From Daphnia pulex (Eukaryota; Arthropoda; Branchiopoda; Diplostraca; Daphniidae), in NCBI RefSeq assembly GCF_021134715.1, contig NC_060017.1:434001-498000 (forward strand): a stretch of DNA of 64,000 bases. Direction: 5' to 3'. Of this stretch, positions 34,470 through 46,839 are shown piece by piece. Position 1 is the first letter of the stretch. Each line of letters opens with the position of its first letter. The translations under genes were made by a program, and so were the position numbers. The notes under the pieces were generated by a model. It had not been told where the DNA came from and did not search any database. It saw only the letters and a program-made list of their open reading frames with translations.

Positions 34470-36661
34470 CATTGAACCCTAATTTTGGAATAGTTCTTCA
34501 TACCATATCCACCATAAGAACACTGAACTGTTGTGTCATCCCATACCTCTTCTTGTCAACGTGGTGCTTTCATTAATCGTCTCAATATTCTGCGTTGATT
34601 GATGTACAGACATTTTTCAAAATGTTCTGTCCGTAATCTAGAGAATATTGTACTTTCATTGATTGAAAATCTATTGGTGCAGTATAATCCAACCGAATCC
34701 AACTCAAAAGTTCCTTGGACAACAAAATCAATTGGAGCAGACGAAGAAAAGGTTTTATTTCCTTCTCACAAAGGTATAGGGTGACCATGAATCATTGCAC
34801 AATGAGATATTTGTAACTGATTTTTGATTTATAGATAAATCAAACTATATGGACAATGGGAAATTTATGGGAAATTTTCTGTTAGTTTTTTTCATGGAAA
34901 CTGCCCTAATTTGTCTGTTTTCGCCTCAATTTTGAAGTATTGTCGGATAAATTAACCCCGAAAATGAAATGTTTGCTACTTGTTTTTAATTGTAAGTTTC
35001 ATTGAATCATTGAAACACAGTTCTTTTTGGGTATTTTTGACATAATAAGACCAATCCATCATAGGAAAGGTAAGTGGACCTTCAGATAAAGCGTGATCTT
35101 GCATAGATTCATAAAAACGGTCACCATTAAAATAATTACCATACCATCAATAACAGCCATACCAGTAGCTAAATTTTACCAATTAAGGGAAATTTTTTCT
35201 AGCAGAATTTACATTCTAAGCACTATATGCCTGTCCTACCCGTAATCTTCTTCAATCTTCTTCAGTTTAATAAAAAATTTAACAATAGTTTAATCTTCAG
35301 TTTCAATTTCAATTCCTTGATCTAAAGACGTAGCTGAATTATGAGCATCATAGATCCAATTATAGTATCTTTATCTACCGTAGATTTTTCACATTATTTT
35401 CCTATCTACATTATTTAGACCAGGTCCTTCGTCAGTAGATCCCAACATAATCTGGTTATTTTTTTAAATTTTATTTCTGTCTTGGTGCACGAATTTTAAT
35501 ACTATACAGCAAATAAATTTATATTTATTCCATGAAATGTTATCTTAATCAAATCTTGCTTTGTTGTCTACACACATTGCATAAAAACAAATTTAACTGA
35601 TCTAATTGATTGCAGCCTGCGTCAACATTGGAGTCTATAACACCTATTTTTTTGTCCAGTTTCCTTCAATTACAAAATTTTCATAAGCTTTCTTGAGAGA
35701 AATTAAAGATTTTGGTACCTAAATCCATTAAAACAGAACCAAATAGTTTCATTTCTTTTGTAGATTTCAAAGTTGCAGTTGGTTGAGTAGTTTTTGCAGC
35801 AGCAGGTGCTTCATTTGTCTTTGCATGCAATTGTAATTGATATCTAGGTGTACATCTTTGGCACCAGCAGAGTAGCCACTCCTCGAACATGTCTTGCTGT
35901 CTCTGGACTTTCAGGACGAATAACTTCTTTGTCTGAACTCTAAACCTCTCATAACTTCATCTGGATCTACGTTTTCTATATATTCTTGTAATCTTAGTTT
36001 CTTTTCTTCGTATTCTTCTTCAGTGCCATCTGTTCTAACATGTTTTTCAACTTGTCTGCCAGGTTCTAATAATGGTTGACTTGCTAAAAGTTTTTGGGTG
36101 CAGTTTCTGTTTCTTCCGGATTTTTTTAAGTTTCGTATATCTTGGACGGCTTGGAATAGGATAATCCAATTGTCTCGATAGGTCTTCTTATGTTGACCAA
36201 TACGAATAAATAGGTTTCCAAGATATACCAATAATTTTATATTCACGAGATTCATAGCTTTTATGAATAGCATATAGGGAACATCAGCTTTGGCCAATGA
36301 TGAAAACATAAGTTTATTTGGATTTTGACTCAAAGACCACAGCCTATGTGGTATTATAGAATCATATACGAAAAAATGGGCTAGATTTTGCTATCTTCTC
36401 CATTCATAATTCATAATAAATGTGTCTGCAGATTGTATGTATTGGAACATGAACATTCCAGATACCCATTTTTCTATTCTAGTTTGACTTTCGTAATTTT
36501 TTAAATCCAGAAAATCCTAAACGCCTTACATCATAGTTTATATTTGCTTGATTATCCCTCCACGATTTTACATCATCAAACGTATCTAATGTGTCATGAA
36601 AAGTCATATTTTCTTCGTAGTTTCTATTTTTCCGAATTGTGAAAAAGAATCTATCTATCAA
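34470..36661 (-). pseudogene. Parvovirus-like capsid (VP) remnant in antisense, copy A
   Basis: Downstream of and opposite to the NS1 remnant. The part at about 35130-35060 encodes QDHALSEGPLTFPMMDWSYY, shared with copy B at 43300-43240, and 34788-34582 has a further short frame. Open stretches at 36333-35911, 35890-35681 and 36661-36479 may be other VP or unrelated minus-strand frames. Opposed NS and VP genes are the arrangement of ambisense densoviruses. The VP assignment rests on position and layout more than on motif. Confidence 0.4.
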
Positions 36662-36699
36662 CCATATTATTTAAAGAAATCAAGGGTTATTTTTCGTGT

Positions 36700-38138
36700 A
36701 TTTTATATTTGTCGTTTCAGAAAAGCGTGGATCTTGTATAAATATGTTATCATCTATAAAAAATCTCTCATTAGAGAGGGAAGTAATGCTTTGGTCCATT
36801 GGCTTTCACTTTCAACAGCACCCACCTATCATAGCAAATATTTCCTTAGTTAGAGGAATCATTTTTGGTTTTCACAATAACTAATAGGTCTAGTCATTTG
36901 CTTTTGTCCAATTGTCTACCATTATTCGAATCCACGAAACCACGAAAACCAATTTTTCCAATTTACAAATAGAAGAAAAACTGTGAAAATACAACGAAAA
37001 CTAACGAATTACGGAATGAATTTCAAAATATGGTGGAAAATAGGTATAATTGAGCCAAAGGGCATCTAAAATACGCTTTATTAATCGAGAAATCACGAAA
37101 TAAAATTTCGAAATTTTGCTTACAGCTTTCAATTTTGTCTCTGTGTTGTCAGTTAGTAAAAAATTTTACGGGGTAAGGAATTTCTAAGGTTAAAACTAGA
37201 AAAATTCCTTAACTAAATATATCAAACAAAAGAACATTGGAAGATCTAAAAAAATTTATAAGGTTTCGTCGTAATTTTACAGGATTTTTTAAATATCAAT
37301 AAAAATAGAAAAACTGTCAAAAATGCGAAGAATCGGACAGCTGACGCGAATTCCGGAATTCTACGTTTTCAAATGTCTGTACATCAATCAAAGCAGAATA
37401 GTGGGACGAATCGATTGATGTACAACGTTTCCAAGTTGTTTTGGATCGTTTTTGCATTCTAAAAAAATGATTCGACTTTCAGAGGTTCGAATCTGAGCAG
37501 ATCCAAAAAAGTTGTCTTCATAGTTTTTCTTTCTCATTAAATCTGCGTAAAACTATTTTCAAAGGGCGCATATATTCAGATATTGTCATAAAATATAAAA
37601 AAAATCCAGAATACTTTTTATTGTAAAATACTGAAAGTCTTTACAATGTTTCAATTAATTCCCCTACCTGTAACTCTATTTCGCCTGAACCCCGCCAAAA
37701 AAGGTTGAACAGTGTAAAAATAGTTTCAAATATCTCTTATCTGTGGTTTCAGTTGTGCTCGCAGAAGGGGCAAATTCCGGCGAATTCGGCGAATTTTGCG
37801 AATTCGGCGAATTTTGCGAATTCCGGACTGAATATCCGCCGGATAAACGATCTCTATTATTGAGGAGCATGTTGGTATGGCTGTGTGAGATAATGGTAGC
37901 TTATGATCATAGAGGTACGAGGTTCAAGTCTTGTGACGTATCCTTATAATTATGAAATAATATCACAGAATGAATCACAGAATGATTAATAAAATAATCT
38001 TACGTGCTATTATTAATTAAATAAATGTTCTTTGTATTTATTTTTCGTTGGTTTTGTACTAAACTGTCCAAAATTGTTCAACAATAACTGTTGTTTTGAC
38101 CGAAGAAATTAAAAATATCCCGAAATTTCGTTTAAATA
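36700..38138. other. AT-rich region with a short minisatellite
   Basis: No gene seen. At 37774-37830 the 9-bp units GAATTCGGC and GAATTTTGC alternate about six times. At 37374-37423 lies a copy of the dispersed 48-bp near-palindrome. A B-box-like GGTTCAAGTC at about 37920 follows a tRNA-like stretch. Confidence 0.4.
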
Positions 38139-38413
38139 CAGTCATCCGTGAAAGTTTCTTGAACAGGCAAATGGCTCTCTATGTTTTAAGTTTAATTTGA
38201 CGGAAGGGATACTACGGTGCCTGCCGTACCCCCGGTTTTTTACGCCTTTTTCTCTTTTTCTTTCATGGGTAAAGGAAGAGAAGAATATAAAGAAAAAGAG
38301 AAAAGGGCGTAAAATAACGGGGGTACGGTAGGCACCGTAGTATCCCTTCCGTCAAATTAAACTTAAAACATAGAGAGCCATTTGCCTGTTCAAGAAACTT
38401 TCACGGATGACTG
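38139..38413. mobile_element. 275-bp Tc1/mariner-type MITE
   Basis: A hairpin with arms of about 125 bp. The ends are CAGTCATCCGTGAAAGTTTC and its exact reverse complement, flanked by TA on both sides (38137-38138 and 38414-38415). The inner arms include GACGGAAGGGATACTACGG. It has no coding capacity. Confidence 0.85.
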
Positions 38414-38689
38414 TATAAGGCAAAGAATTTTTTAAATCTGAAAAAGGAGACAAATCTGAAGTCGAAAACTTTATCTGACTGTATTTTTTCATATTTTGGT
38501 TGTCCCACAGCGGAATTGGAAAAAAGGGGGGTCTATGAATTTGTTGCGCTTGATTGGTGGATTAATTATGAATAGAAATAAAAAAAAATAAAAAATAAAC
38601 CAAAAAATTGTGACCAAAAAATTTTGACCAACAAATTTTGACCAAAAAACCCAAAAGAGGTTAAAAACCCTGATTCTGGAACTTGAAGC

Positions 38690-39060
38690 CATACTTCTGC
38701 TTGCCTGCAGGTAGGGGTCAGGTTATCCGCCATGGGAGGGCGGTCAGTAATTTCCTGGGTTCCATACTGTTATTATGCTTCACACACCCGTTTTTTCGAG
38801 TGTATGGAATTCGTATCGATTTTTCGATGTTATACCATAATGTTATATAGCTTTTCTCCGTGTCCAGTGAATTTTACTCAATTTTACTTTAAAGTTGCTT
38901 AAAGTGCTTAAAAAATGATTTACAGTATGTGACCCCTTTTCCCGTATGAATAGAGCCCTCACAACAGTGTTGCGTAATTTCTTTTAAAAATAAAATAGAT
39001 CAAATATAATCGTGCAACACTGGTGTAAGGGTTTTTATGCGCATGAAAGTTGCATAATCG
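38690..39060. repeat. Repeat shared with 52.6-53.0 and 29.5 kb
   Basis: GTAGGGGTCAGG near 38710 and, from 38930, GTGACCCCTTTTCCCGTATG with AATAGAGCCCTCACAACA recur in order at 52.58-52.7 kb and, in part, at 29.5 kb. It contains a decayed copy of the small hairpin element described at 52569. Confidence 0.5.
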
Positions 39061-39713
39061 TTTTTTTTTGCTCAATCGTTAAGCAGACGTCACACACACA
39101 CAGACACACACACCAAAAAGACAATAAACATGAGGGACCTCCCGTCACACCAGAACCTTCTGTTTTTTTTTAAATCAAATACATTTGAATTACAATACCG
39201 AATAATATAATAAAATAACATACAACGCTTAAAGCAAGGGAGAATATAGGATTTAAAGTTAATGGTGCTTTAAATTATTTCTTTAATTAATACTCCAAAA
39301 AAATTTTTAGAAAGTAATTATAATCACTGCAGGGCTCAGCTATGATGGCTTTGATAGTAGTAAGTGATAACTGATGTTACTTCTAAGTTTTGGCAGAGCT
39401 TTTGCACCGCGGTACTACTAGCTCTTATTTAGGCATTTTTAGATTAACGCCAATGAAAATGCATGGAGGAAATGCATTTTGTAAAGCGAAACATAAAATT
39501 GATGACATTGAGGTAAAAAAAACCTAAGTTAGAATTTATCATGGGATAAGAGTGGCACAACAAGATTTGTAGGGGTGGCTTCTATTTCCCTTATCAGCGT
39601 TGATCAATCTAATTTACTTCCAAGTGCCTGTACATGAAAATCAAAATATTCGTCTAGACAGTCATCCTCACCCTCGTCGGGACGCCGAAGAGGACGACGA
39701 ACTGGATGGTCGG

Positions 39714-40403
39714 TTAATGTTCGGAACGAATTGGAACCAAACGTATTAGAATTGTTTCGTGAAGAGCCGTCTGAAGTCTATCCCCATCCGCGTTGTTCAC
39801 ACAATAATTCCACATCTGAAAATCAATTGAACCAGCGATAAAATATGTGGGTAAAATACATTTAAAATATGAAAAAGAAGTACCGCCACGTTGTTCAAAG
39901 CAGCAGATTTCCATAAACAGGAGGTAAGAAAACAAATATGAATCCGGAACTGGTGTGGCAGTAATTGTCCAACGCCGTTCATCACGAAAAATGCAGAAAT
40001 CTTCTGAAATCTTCCAGTTAGGATCCATGATGTTTTCCGCATCATCTAAGATAATACGAAACAAATTTGCCTGAAATAATTTTGATAGTTTAGGCTGTGT
40101 AGCCCTAGCAGCTTCCTCTCCAACAACCATTTTGTAAAAAAAAGGTTACTTCGAAAATAAATTAACTCACATTACAACATTATTACCTAGTATGTTGTAA
40201 TGACACCATAAAGTTAAGCAGATCAAATCTTTGTTGCCACCGATGATGTAAACATTTGAACGTATGCGATCTTTCTTCACAAATTCTTTCATCAATTTCC
40301 CTGAATAATAAAATATATCTACATTAATGACGAAATTCCCACTCGGCATGAACACAAACCGGTATTCCCGCTTTGGGTTGGTGAGATAATACATCAAGCG
40401 CAA
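39714..40403 (-). pseudogene. SNF2 ATPase (TTF2/lodestar-like) fragment 2
   Basis: Reading down the minus strand, 40403-40167 has an exon after TTATTCAG (GKLMKEFVKKDRIRSNVYII, KDLICLT). 40130-39714 has SKLFQANLFRIILDDAENIM then RRWTITATPVPDS. RIILDDAENI is the DEAH-box motif II degenerated to DDAE, and RRWTITATPVPDS corresponds to motif III (normally RRW.ITGTPIQN). This places it in the RAD5/TTF2 branch of SNF2 ATPases. Loss of the DEAH acid pattern and of flanking motifs means no activity is expected. Confidence 0.55.
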
Positions 40404-40464
40404 ACTTCCATATTTTTTAGGACTAGTTGTTATAATTTGACAAATTACGGGTATTCAATATGTT

Positions 40465-41105
40465 GGCAAAACAGTATTAGTCATCGTCCGAGGTAGCAAG
40501 AAGCTCGTCTTGGAAGAGACTGCGCGATCTTTTCATGATGTTCTTTGTGTTTTCCATTGCATGGTAAAAAAGATGTATTTTCAGTAAATTAAAAAAAAAT
40601 TATGTCGAAAAAAACGTCCTGCTTTTGATAAACTGTAATTTTATCATTGCTGTGATGGTGGAGCTCCAGAGACAAAACTTGCTTATCAGCTTATCCAATA
40701 CGCACAGAGGTGGTTGAAACTTATTGCCTTCGGAAATTAACAAATTTTGGATTACTGTGTCGACACAAAACAAAGGTTTTCCGGTTTTAATGTGTTTGCC
40801 GAATCTTTGGAAGAGATTCCTATGACTTTGGCAGAAAAAACGCAGGTCCTACGCCACCGTGATTGATTTGAGGAACAAACACGCCTGCGGGTTCAAGTAA
40901 TCCGGTATAAACGTTCGCAAGGTATTAAGGAAAAATTAATGTTTCCATTGAAAAGCTTGAAAGATGTTAAATGTTTATGTTATTTAGGATGCTAATTCTA
41001 ACATGTTGGACGAAGGAGTTTCTCAGCCTATTCTAGCGAACACCAGTGCGATTACTTGGCTTACAAAACCGTCCGTTCCATTCTTAAGATTGACGACATT
41101 GTTTG
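40465..41105 (+). pseudogene. CCT4 (TCP-1 delta) C-terminal fragment, copy B
   Basis: Better preserved than copy A at the start: [36 protein letters not shown], then GGAPETKLAYQLIQYAQR after a gap, then LEEIPMTLAEK and LRHRD with a stop, and a final [13 protein letters not shown] end in a shifted frame. The same host gene piece and order as at 31.75 kb shows that the whole unit was duplicated. Confidence 0.68.
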
Positions 41106-41422
41106 TTCCGAGTGTAGAATGATTATAGCTGTCTATAGTTTGACACCAACGAATCACCCTGCCTAAGCTTGTTTTTTTGCTTTAGTAAACCGCTCTCTTG
41201 TTCGCCGCTATTGTGTCTTCTTTAATACAGGAATCCTCTCACGCTTAAGATGTTGCAAAAAATGAAGGTGTGCTTGGTATTCTCTTTTATTTGAACTGGC
41301 GGATTTAGCAGATTTCAGGGTGAGAAATCACCCCAATAATCCTCCCAAGAACATGGCAACTTCTATTACTTCTATGAACCCTAAAGGTAGATAAAAAATT
41401 CCCTAAGAACTCGAGTTTCCAT

Positions 41423-41800
41423 TTAGTGATGAAGTAAACAAATACGAAAAATGTTCGAAATTGGACCGATGGTATCTCTGGGGAAGTGTAAAAAGCTCAA
41501 CAAAAAAAAATTTTTGACTCTCAATAAAGTTCTTATAAAAAATGAGAAAGGGGGGTGAGTGCTAATATTTATTGGTAACATTTTTAATCTGATATGATTC
41601 TTATATGACTTAGAAATTTCTTTTGATCCTGAAAACATCGTAGTTAAGTAAATCAAATCTTTGACGCCCCCGACCAAGAAAGCATTTGAACTTAAGTTAT
41701 CTGTCTTCATAAATTCTTTTATCAATTTTCCTGAAAAATAAAATATTTCTGCATAAATGACGAAATTTTCGGAAGGCATTAACAAATAACAGTATACCCG
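41423..41800 (-). pseudogene. SNF2 ATPase (TTF2/lodestar-like) fragment 3
   Basis: Encodes MPSENFVIYAEIFYFSGKLI, then KEFMKTDNLSSNAFLVGGVK and DLIYLT, which parallels the first exon of fragment 2 and the region of fragment 1. It lies between CCT4 copy B and NS1 copy B, exactly as fragment 1 does in copy A. Confidence 0.45.
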
Positions 41801-41859
41801 TTTGGGGTTCTCCCAATTGGGTTCTCAGCACATCCCAAATTAAGTAATTTTTCTTCAGT

Positions 41860-42780
41860 TGTAGTGCCCTCGGACAAAGTCCCCTATGGGCAAGCACACC
41901 ACAAACTCTTGAAGAATTTTGTTAACACAGCTAACTTTCCGATCCAGGGACAAAAGCTAATTCAGAATGAGCTTCCTTCGTCAAAAGTTCCCTATGGACA
42001 AAATCACTATCAGTTTATTCAACAGGTGAATTTTGATTCTGTAATTATATTTACGGTATGTGAAGCTGGTTTTCAAGATCTTTGTTCACACAGCTCACTC
42101 TCCAATCTTGGCACTGCAGCTGATTCAAAATAATGAGCTGCTTCCATCGAAAGTTCCTTATGGACAAAATTACTGCATTTATTCAACATCAGGTTATTTT
42201 TTATTCTGTAATCTGCTAACAATATGTGAAAATTCTGGTTTTTAACAAGCAAATCCATGCTTTCCTTTTCTGTGAAAGAAGTTATATTTAAGAAAGAAAT
42301 ATTATTTCGGGAAATAATAAAGAAGCTAGACAACTATTTAGTAAACTAAATATGGAATGGTTAAAATTAGGAATTTGTTTCGATTCTAATCTCAAAATTC
42401 CAATTTGGAAAACAAGAAAGTTCTAAACGTTAGGAAAACATTACAACGAATTCACCATAAGCACTTGAGCAGCACTACTTACTACAATTGATGATGTTGA
42501 ATTTGTGTTTTGATTTCAGGTATTTGGCTAAATAAGTTTTTAGTGCTGAATGGAAAAGAAAAATATACATTTTTCGCAGATTTAAAAGCAATAATTAATG
42601 TGATAAATCCGAGAGGATTTACTTCAAGAAGGGAAAGGGAATTGTTTTCCATGAATGATAATTTGAATATTTTATCATTAGCTTATTTGGAATCGACAAT
42701 TAAACCATTTAACAAGCGATCTCCTACTCAAGCGGACCGAAATTCCCCCTTTCTGGTGGAGGTACTTTTCGGATCGTAAT
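41860..42780 (+). pseudogene. Parvovirus-like NS1 remnant, copy B (helicase core deleted)
   Basis: Contains repeated units with SKVPYGQNHYQFIQQ and LSNLGTAADSK (three partial repeats of about 140-150 bp), then the downstream stretch VINPRGFTSRR that aligns with VINQREFTLP of copy A. The stretch between, which carries the Walker A motif in copy A, is missing, so this copy has an internal deletion of roughly 300 bp. Confidence 0.55.
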
Positions 42781-43114
42781 CCGGAAAAGGACTCTATTGC
42801 TCTATTGAACCATAACTATGGAATAGTTCTTCATACCATATCCACAAAAAAAAAACTGGACTGGGTCTGTTGTGTCATTCCATACCTCTTCTTAATAACG
42901 TGGCGCTTTCATTGATTGAAAATCTTTTGGTGCGGTATAATCCAAATCAAAAGTTCCTTTGATAACCAAATCAATTTGATATTTCCTTCATACATTTTGG
43001 AAAGGGAGAACATGAATAATTGCACAATGAGATATTTGCAACTGCTTTTTTACTTGTAGATAAATCCCTTTTGTATGGACAATGGGAAATATAAGGAAAA
43101 TTTTCCGTTACTTT

Positions 43115-43372
43115 TCATGAAAACTGCTCTAATTTTTCTGTTTTCGCTCCAATTTTTACGCATTGTCGTATAGTGTTTGCTACTTGTTGTGAATTGTAAG
43201 TTTCATCTGCACCTTTACCACACAATAAATAATTGAAACACAGTTCTTTTGGGGGATTTCTGACATAATAAGACCAATCCATCATAGGAAAGGTAAGTGG
43301 ACCTTCAGATAAAGCGTGATCTTGCATAGATTCATACGTCACCATTGTAAAAAGTACCATCGTTTGAATCAA
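43115..43372 (-). pseudogene. Parvovirus-like capsid remnant, copy B
   Basis: An 85-codon frame with ESMQDHALSEGPLTFPMMDW, SYYVRNPPKELCFNYLLC and GADETYNSQQVANTIRQ. It aligns with the minus-strand stretch at 35.0-35.13 kb, and both lie downstream of and opposite to the NS1 remnants. It is longer without stops than copy A. The structural-protein role is inferred from layout. Confidence 0.42.
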
Positions 43373-43399
43373 ACAAAAAAAATAATTCTAGATTGTAGA

Positions 43400-45380
43400 G
43401 GAGATAATGACGGATGGCAACGTCAATGTTTAATTTGATTTAAGTTGTCAACGTGGTAATTGATGGAAATGCGATGCCTTTTCGTTTTAAATTTTATTTC
43501 CTGATAGGTTGTTCTGCCGCCATTTATACAAGGCCGACGAATCACTGGAGGTGTGAGCCCAGTATGAAGAAGGCGATGCCACGATCCTACGCGAAGCAGA
43601 AGCGACGAAGGTTCAACGAAAGAAGCTTTACGCAAATAAAAAGAGAAAGGCGGAAGCGAAGATAAGCCTCGAGTAAGATACGCGGAAAAAGAAGCGAGAG
43701 ACTAGCGGAGACCAGCGCGAAGCGTTCGAAGCAAAAATTGAAGGGTTGAAACTTCGCCGCTGGACCACGCTGGACTTCCAGTTTAACACGGTAGCACCGA
43801 GTACGAATCCGTCTCTCACACCATTAGGATACTGCTAAATCTGAAACAGCTGCTGTGCCAGAATCTGAAAATAAAGCTCTGCGATCAAAATCCTTTCTTG
43901 CAGACGTAAATCAGCTAGGATCCGAAGAATTGTAAAACTTCTTGTTAAGAGATTATTTTATTATTCTTCTATAGCTAATTCAGAGTGCAGAGATCCCTAA
44001 GCTGAACATTCCATTAGTCACCCATCAAACCCTTGTCATGAGATGCAATTATTTTCTCTCCATTCATTGCTATAAAAGTAGAAATGTAAAAAGCGTGTAA
44101 AATTTATGCATTAAAAATCTTACAGTTCGTTTAATTGTTGATTGCAGTACTGCACGTTTAAATAATATAAATTTTTGAAATGAAATATATTATATGAAAT
44201 CATTGAAGTCTTCTACCATGATAAAACGATAAAATCGCAGATAAAGACCAAGGATAAGAAACCGACCACAGTCTTCTTCTATGATAAATGCTGGGTCGCG
44301 TCCAAATTAGAAAAATATAGGGTGGTTAGCTTCGAGGGTAGGTTATGTACCATATAGGAAAAGGGGAAGGAACAAAGAAATGACAGGTTTGTCAATTCTG
44401 ATTTTCTCTGCTTTTAGCACAAGCTGCTAAGTTCTCTTAACTATGCGGCTCAAGAATTTTAAAGTCAGCCAATGAAACATACTGAAGTCGTGGGAACTAA
44501 CTAACTCAGCTTTCTTAACATGCAAAAAAGATTACCCTAACTATTTTCTACTTTGGACGCGACCCTGATTTAGGTATACTACAACTGAAGATAAATTTGT
44601 TGATTTTGGATGTGAAATTTCCAGTTCAGAGAACCCAGAGCCGGATATTCTGTAGGGGAGATAGGTTAAGGTAGACGTATCAACCATTATCATCTTAGTT
44701 TTGGGGACTTTTTCATCTATTTCCGTCATCGTCGTTTTCTTTACTTTTTTGTATAGACGTAAATTGGCTAGGATCAGAAGAAATCGTACAAATTCCAGTT
44801 AAGAGCTTTTAAAGCTGCGTATAGAGATAACTTCATTCACATCGTCTTCGTCATCCTCCTCTGCCTCCCATCATTAGACGGAATTTCTATATAGAAGAAG
44901 ATAACGGATTTCACGTTGGGGCGTTCAGAAATGTAATAACGTACGTAATGTATAATGTATAAATCAATAATGTAATAGCTTTCAATTAGCAACTGGGAAA
45001 AATTCCTTGGAAAGATCCTTTGTCAGAAGTATATTAGAAAACACGCTACTTTTGTACGTAAATAAGGAATTTGCACTTCAACTGTTAATTTGTATGACAG
45101 TTACCTATCATTTAAAAAGTATATTTTAAAATAGGTACCCCAATATTTTACATAACAATAACCCACTTAAAGAGTTTAAAGTTAAATCACACCAAAAACT
45201 AGAAGAAAAATTTGTATGTGCACGTTAACCTTACAAATGTGTGATTATAAGCGATTTCTCATCAATGAACAAGGTAAAAAACTGCTCTACTAAAACTGAT
45301 AAATAATATATATAACTGTAGTGGCGTGGTGGTATCGCATTTAAAGAGTCACTCTTAATTGCCAGCCAGATGAACCTTGA
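43400..45380. other. Decayed repeats, including N-terminal pieces of the SNF2-like gene
   Basis: No intact gene. 43906-43960 (AGACGTAAATCAGCTAGGAT) and 44750-44935 (ACGTAAATTGGCTAGGATCA, CATCGTCTTCGTCATCCTCC) resemble each other and the stretch at 46840-47090, so three partial copies of one sequence are spread over 3 kb. Confidence 0.4.
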
Positions 45381-45784
45381 AAATCCCCATTGGCTTTATC
45401 TCAAAAATTTGTTTCATTTCGGTTATGACTTGGATGAAAGTAACCCTGGCAATAGTGCAACTTTCATCAACACTTGCTAATCCTAGAACTAACGATGGAG
45501 TTCAACCCACAAATGTCAATAATTTAATTTTTTCCAGTGCACTCTTCCCAACATGTCAAGCTTCTTCATCAGCATACTACCTGATCTGCAGGATTACAGA
45601 CAGAGAAGAACTCTCCTATGCTAATTTATTCCAGCCCACAAAATTCATCGGAACCATTGCAAAGTTTTTGCCAGAACCAGCAATGATGTCTCCGATCGAC
45701 CAGAAGGATTTTTGCAAGGAGTGTGATAACTTAGCGGAATTGGTGTTGTCTTTCGTGATTATTTTGTAGTCCATTTCCCCTTGG

Positions 45785-46257
45785 TTGAACAGTCAAGAGA
45801 AGGAGCAGTTGAAAAAATATTACTCAAATTATATCAGAGACTTGTTTCCAGGACGCACGAACACCGTTCTACACGCAGCTGCTCAGAATAGAATGATGAC
45901 TGGCTTCAAACGATTCTTTACAAGTCTGAAGGACATTAAGTTGATCCTTAAACTTAGAGCTGATCCCAACGCCATCGACGAGGACTGCCGAACCCCGCCT
46001 CACATTTTGGCCCAAATCCATTACACTTGTTTGGTTGAAGAAGTCCATTTATTCAAGTATCTGCTGAAAGCAGGCAGTAATCTTCACATTGCAGATGGCA
46101 ACGGCGACACAGTCCTGAATGTCTTAAAGAGCAGATGCATTGCTCACCCATATTTTAAATCACTGGCCAATGTTGTGTTTCCTCTTTGTTGCCTTTGTAC
46201 TCAAGTAATCCTGCATGGAATTCCATTCGATGTAGAACAACTTCCCCTTCGTTTCTA
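45785..46257 (+). pseudogene. Fem-1-like ankyrin-repeat protein, C-terminal part
   Basis: A 157-codon frame with ankyrin repeats: NTVLHAAAQNRMM, LILKLRADPNAIDEDCRTPP with HILAQ, and FKYLLKAGSNLHIADGNGDT with VLNVLKSRC. The end is PLCCLCTQVILHGIPFDVEQ, similar to the C-terminal LxCLAARxIxxxGIPY end of Fem-1 family substrate receptors of CUL2 ubiquitin ligases. The N-terminal ankyrin block is not present; the open stretch 45377-45769 has no clear homology. It is probably a partial copy. Confidence 0.42.
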
Positions 46258-46839
46258 GATATATTTTTCCCGCACTGAAGGTAAATGAAGTAAACAAAAA
46301 TATTATGGTTTAATTAATTTAATTCGTTTTTTTTTTAATTTGGATCCAAACGAATTCCCTCAGATGAATTATGGTTATGGATATCGCTTTCGTTTCTGGG
46401 TCGTTAAATTTAATCCGAGCTTCGCTCACGAATGTTTCTGTATTCAATCTTTTTCGTTTTTTTCGCATTATTGCGTATAAGTTTGAGTTTTCTCGTTGAT
46501 ATATTGTTGTTGTTTTTTTAATTCGGCACTTCTGGTGATTGTGGTGAATGTGTCCACAAGGAACTGTTGTCGGAGGGCGTTAGTGAGGAATATGTTGATT
46601 TGGAAAGTAGGAGTTCTTTCGAAGAATTTTGCTGTGAAGAATATTGAAATAAAACAACCAGTGAAGAAGATTATTCTGTCGAGTCTAACATTGGTGCCTG
46701 TGATCTGGCTGATGGGATAGTTACGTCCCAAAACCCGGATGTTTTATTGTTGGAGTTAAATACAGAAGGGGTTATAGCGGTAAACATCATCTACGTTTTG
46801 GGGTCTGTTCCATTACTTTCATCGTCATTTTCTTTACTA

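Noticed and set aside
34585..34612. Possible viral terminal repeat next to the VP remnant
   Set aside because: The same sequence occurs at 8.9 and 37.4 kb away from any viral sequence, so it is a dispersed host repeat.
37774..37830. CRISPR-like short repeats
   Set aside because: The 9-bp units are directly tandem without spacers, an ordinary minisatellite in eukaryotic DNA.
45320..45385. tRNA-like stretch before the Fem-1-like fragment
   Set aside because: An A-box-like GTGGCGTGGTGG is present but no B box at the right distance and no cloverleaf by eye.
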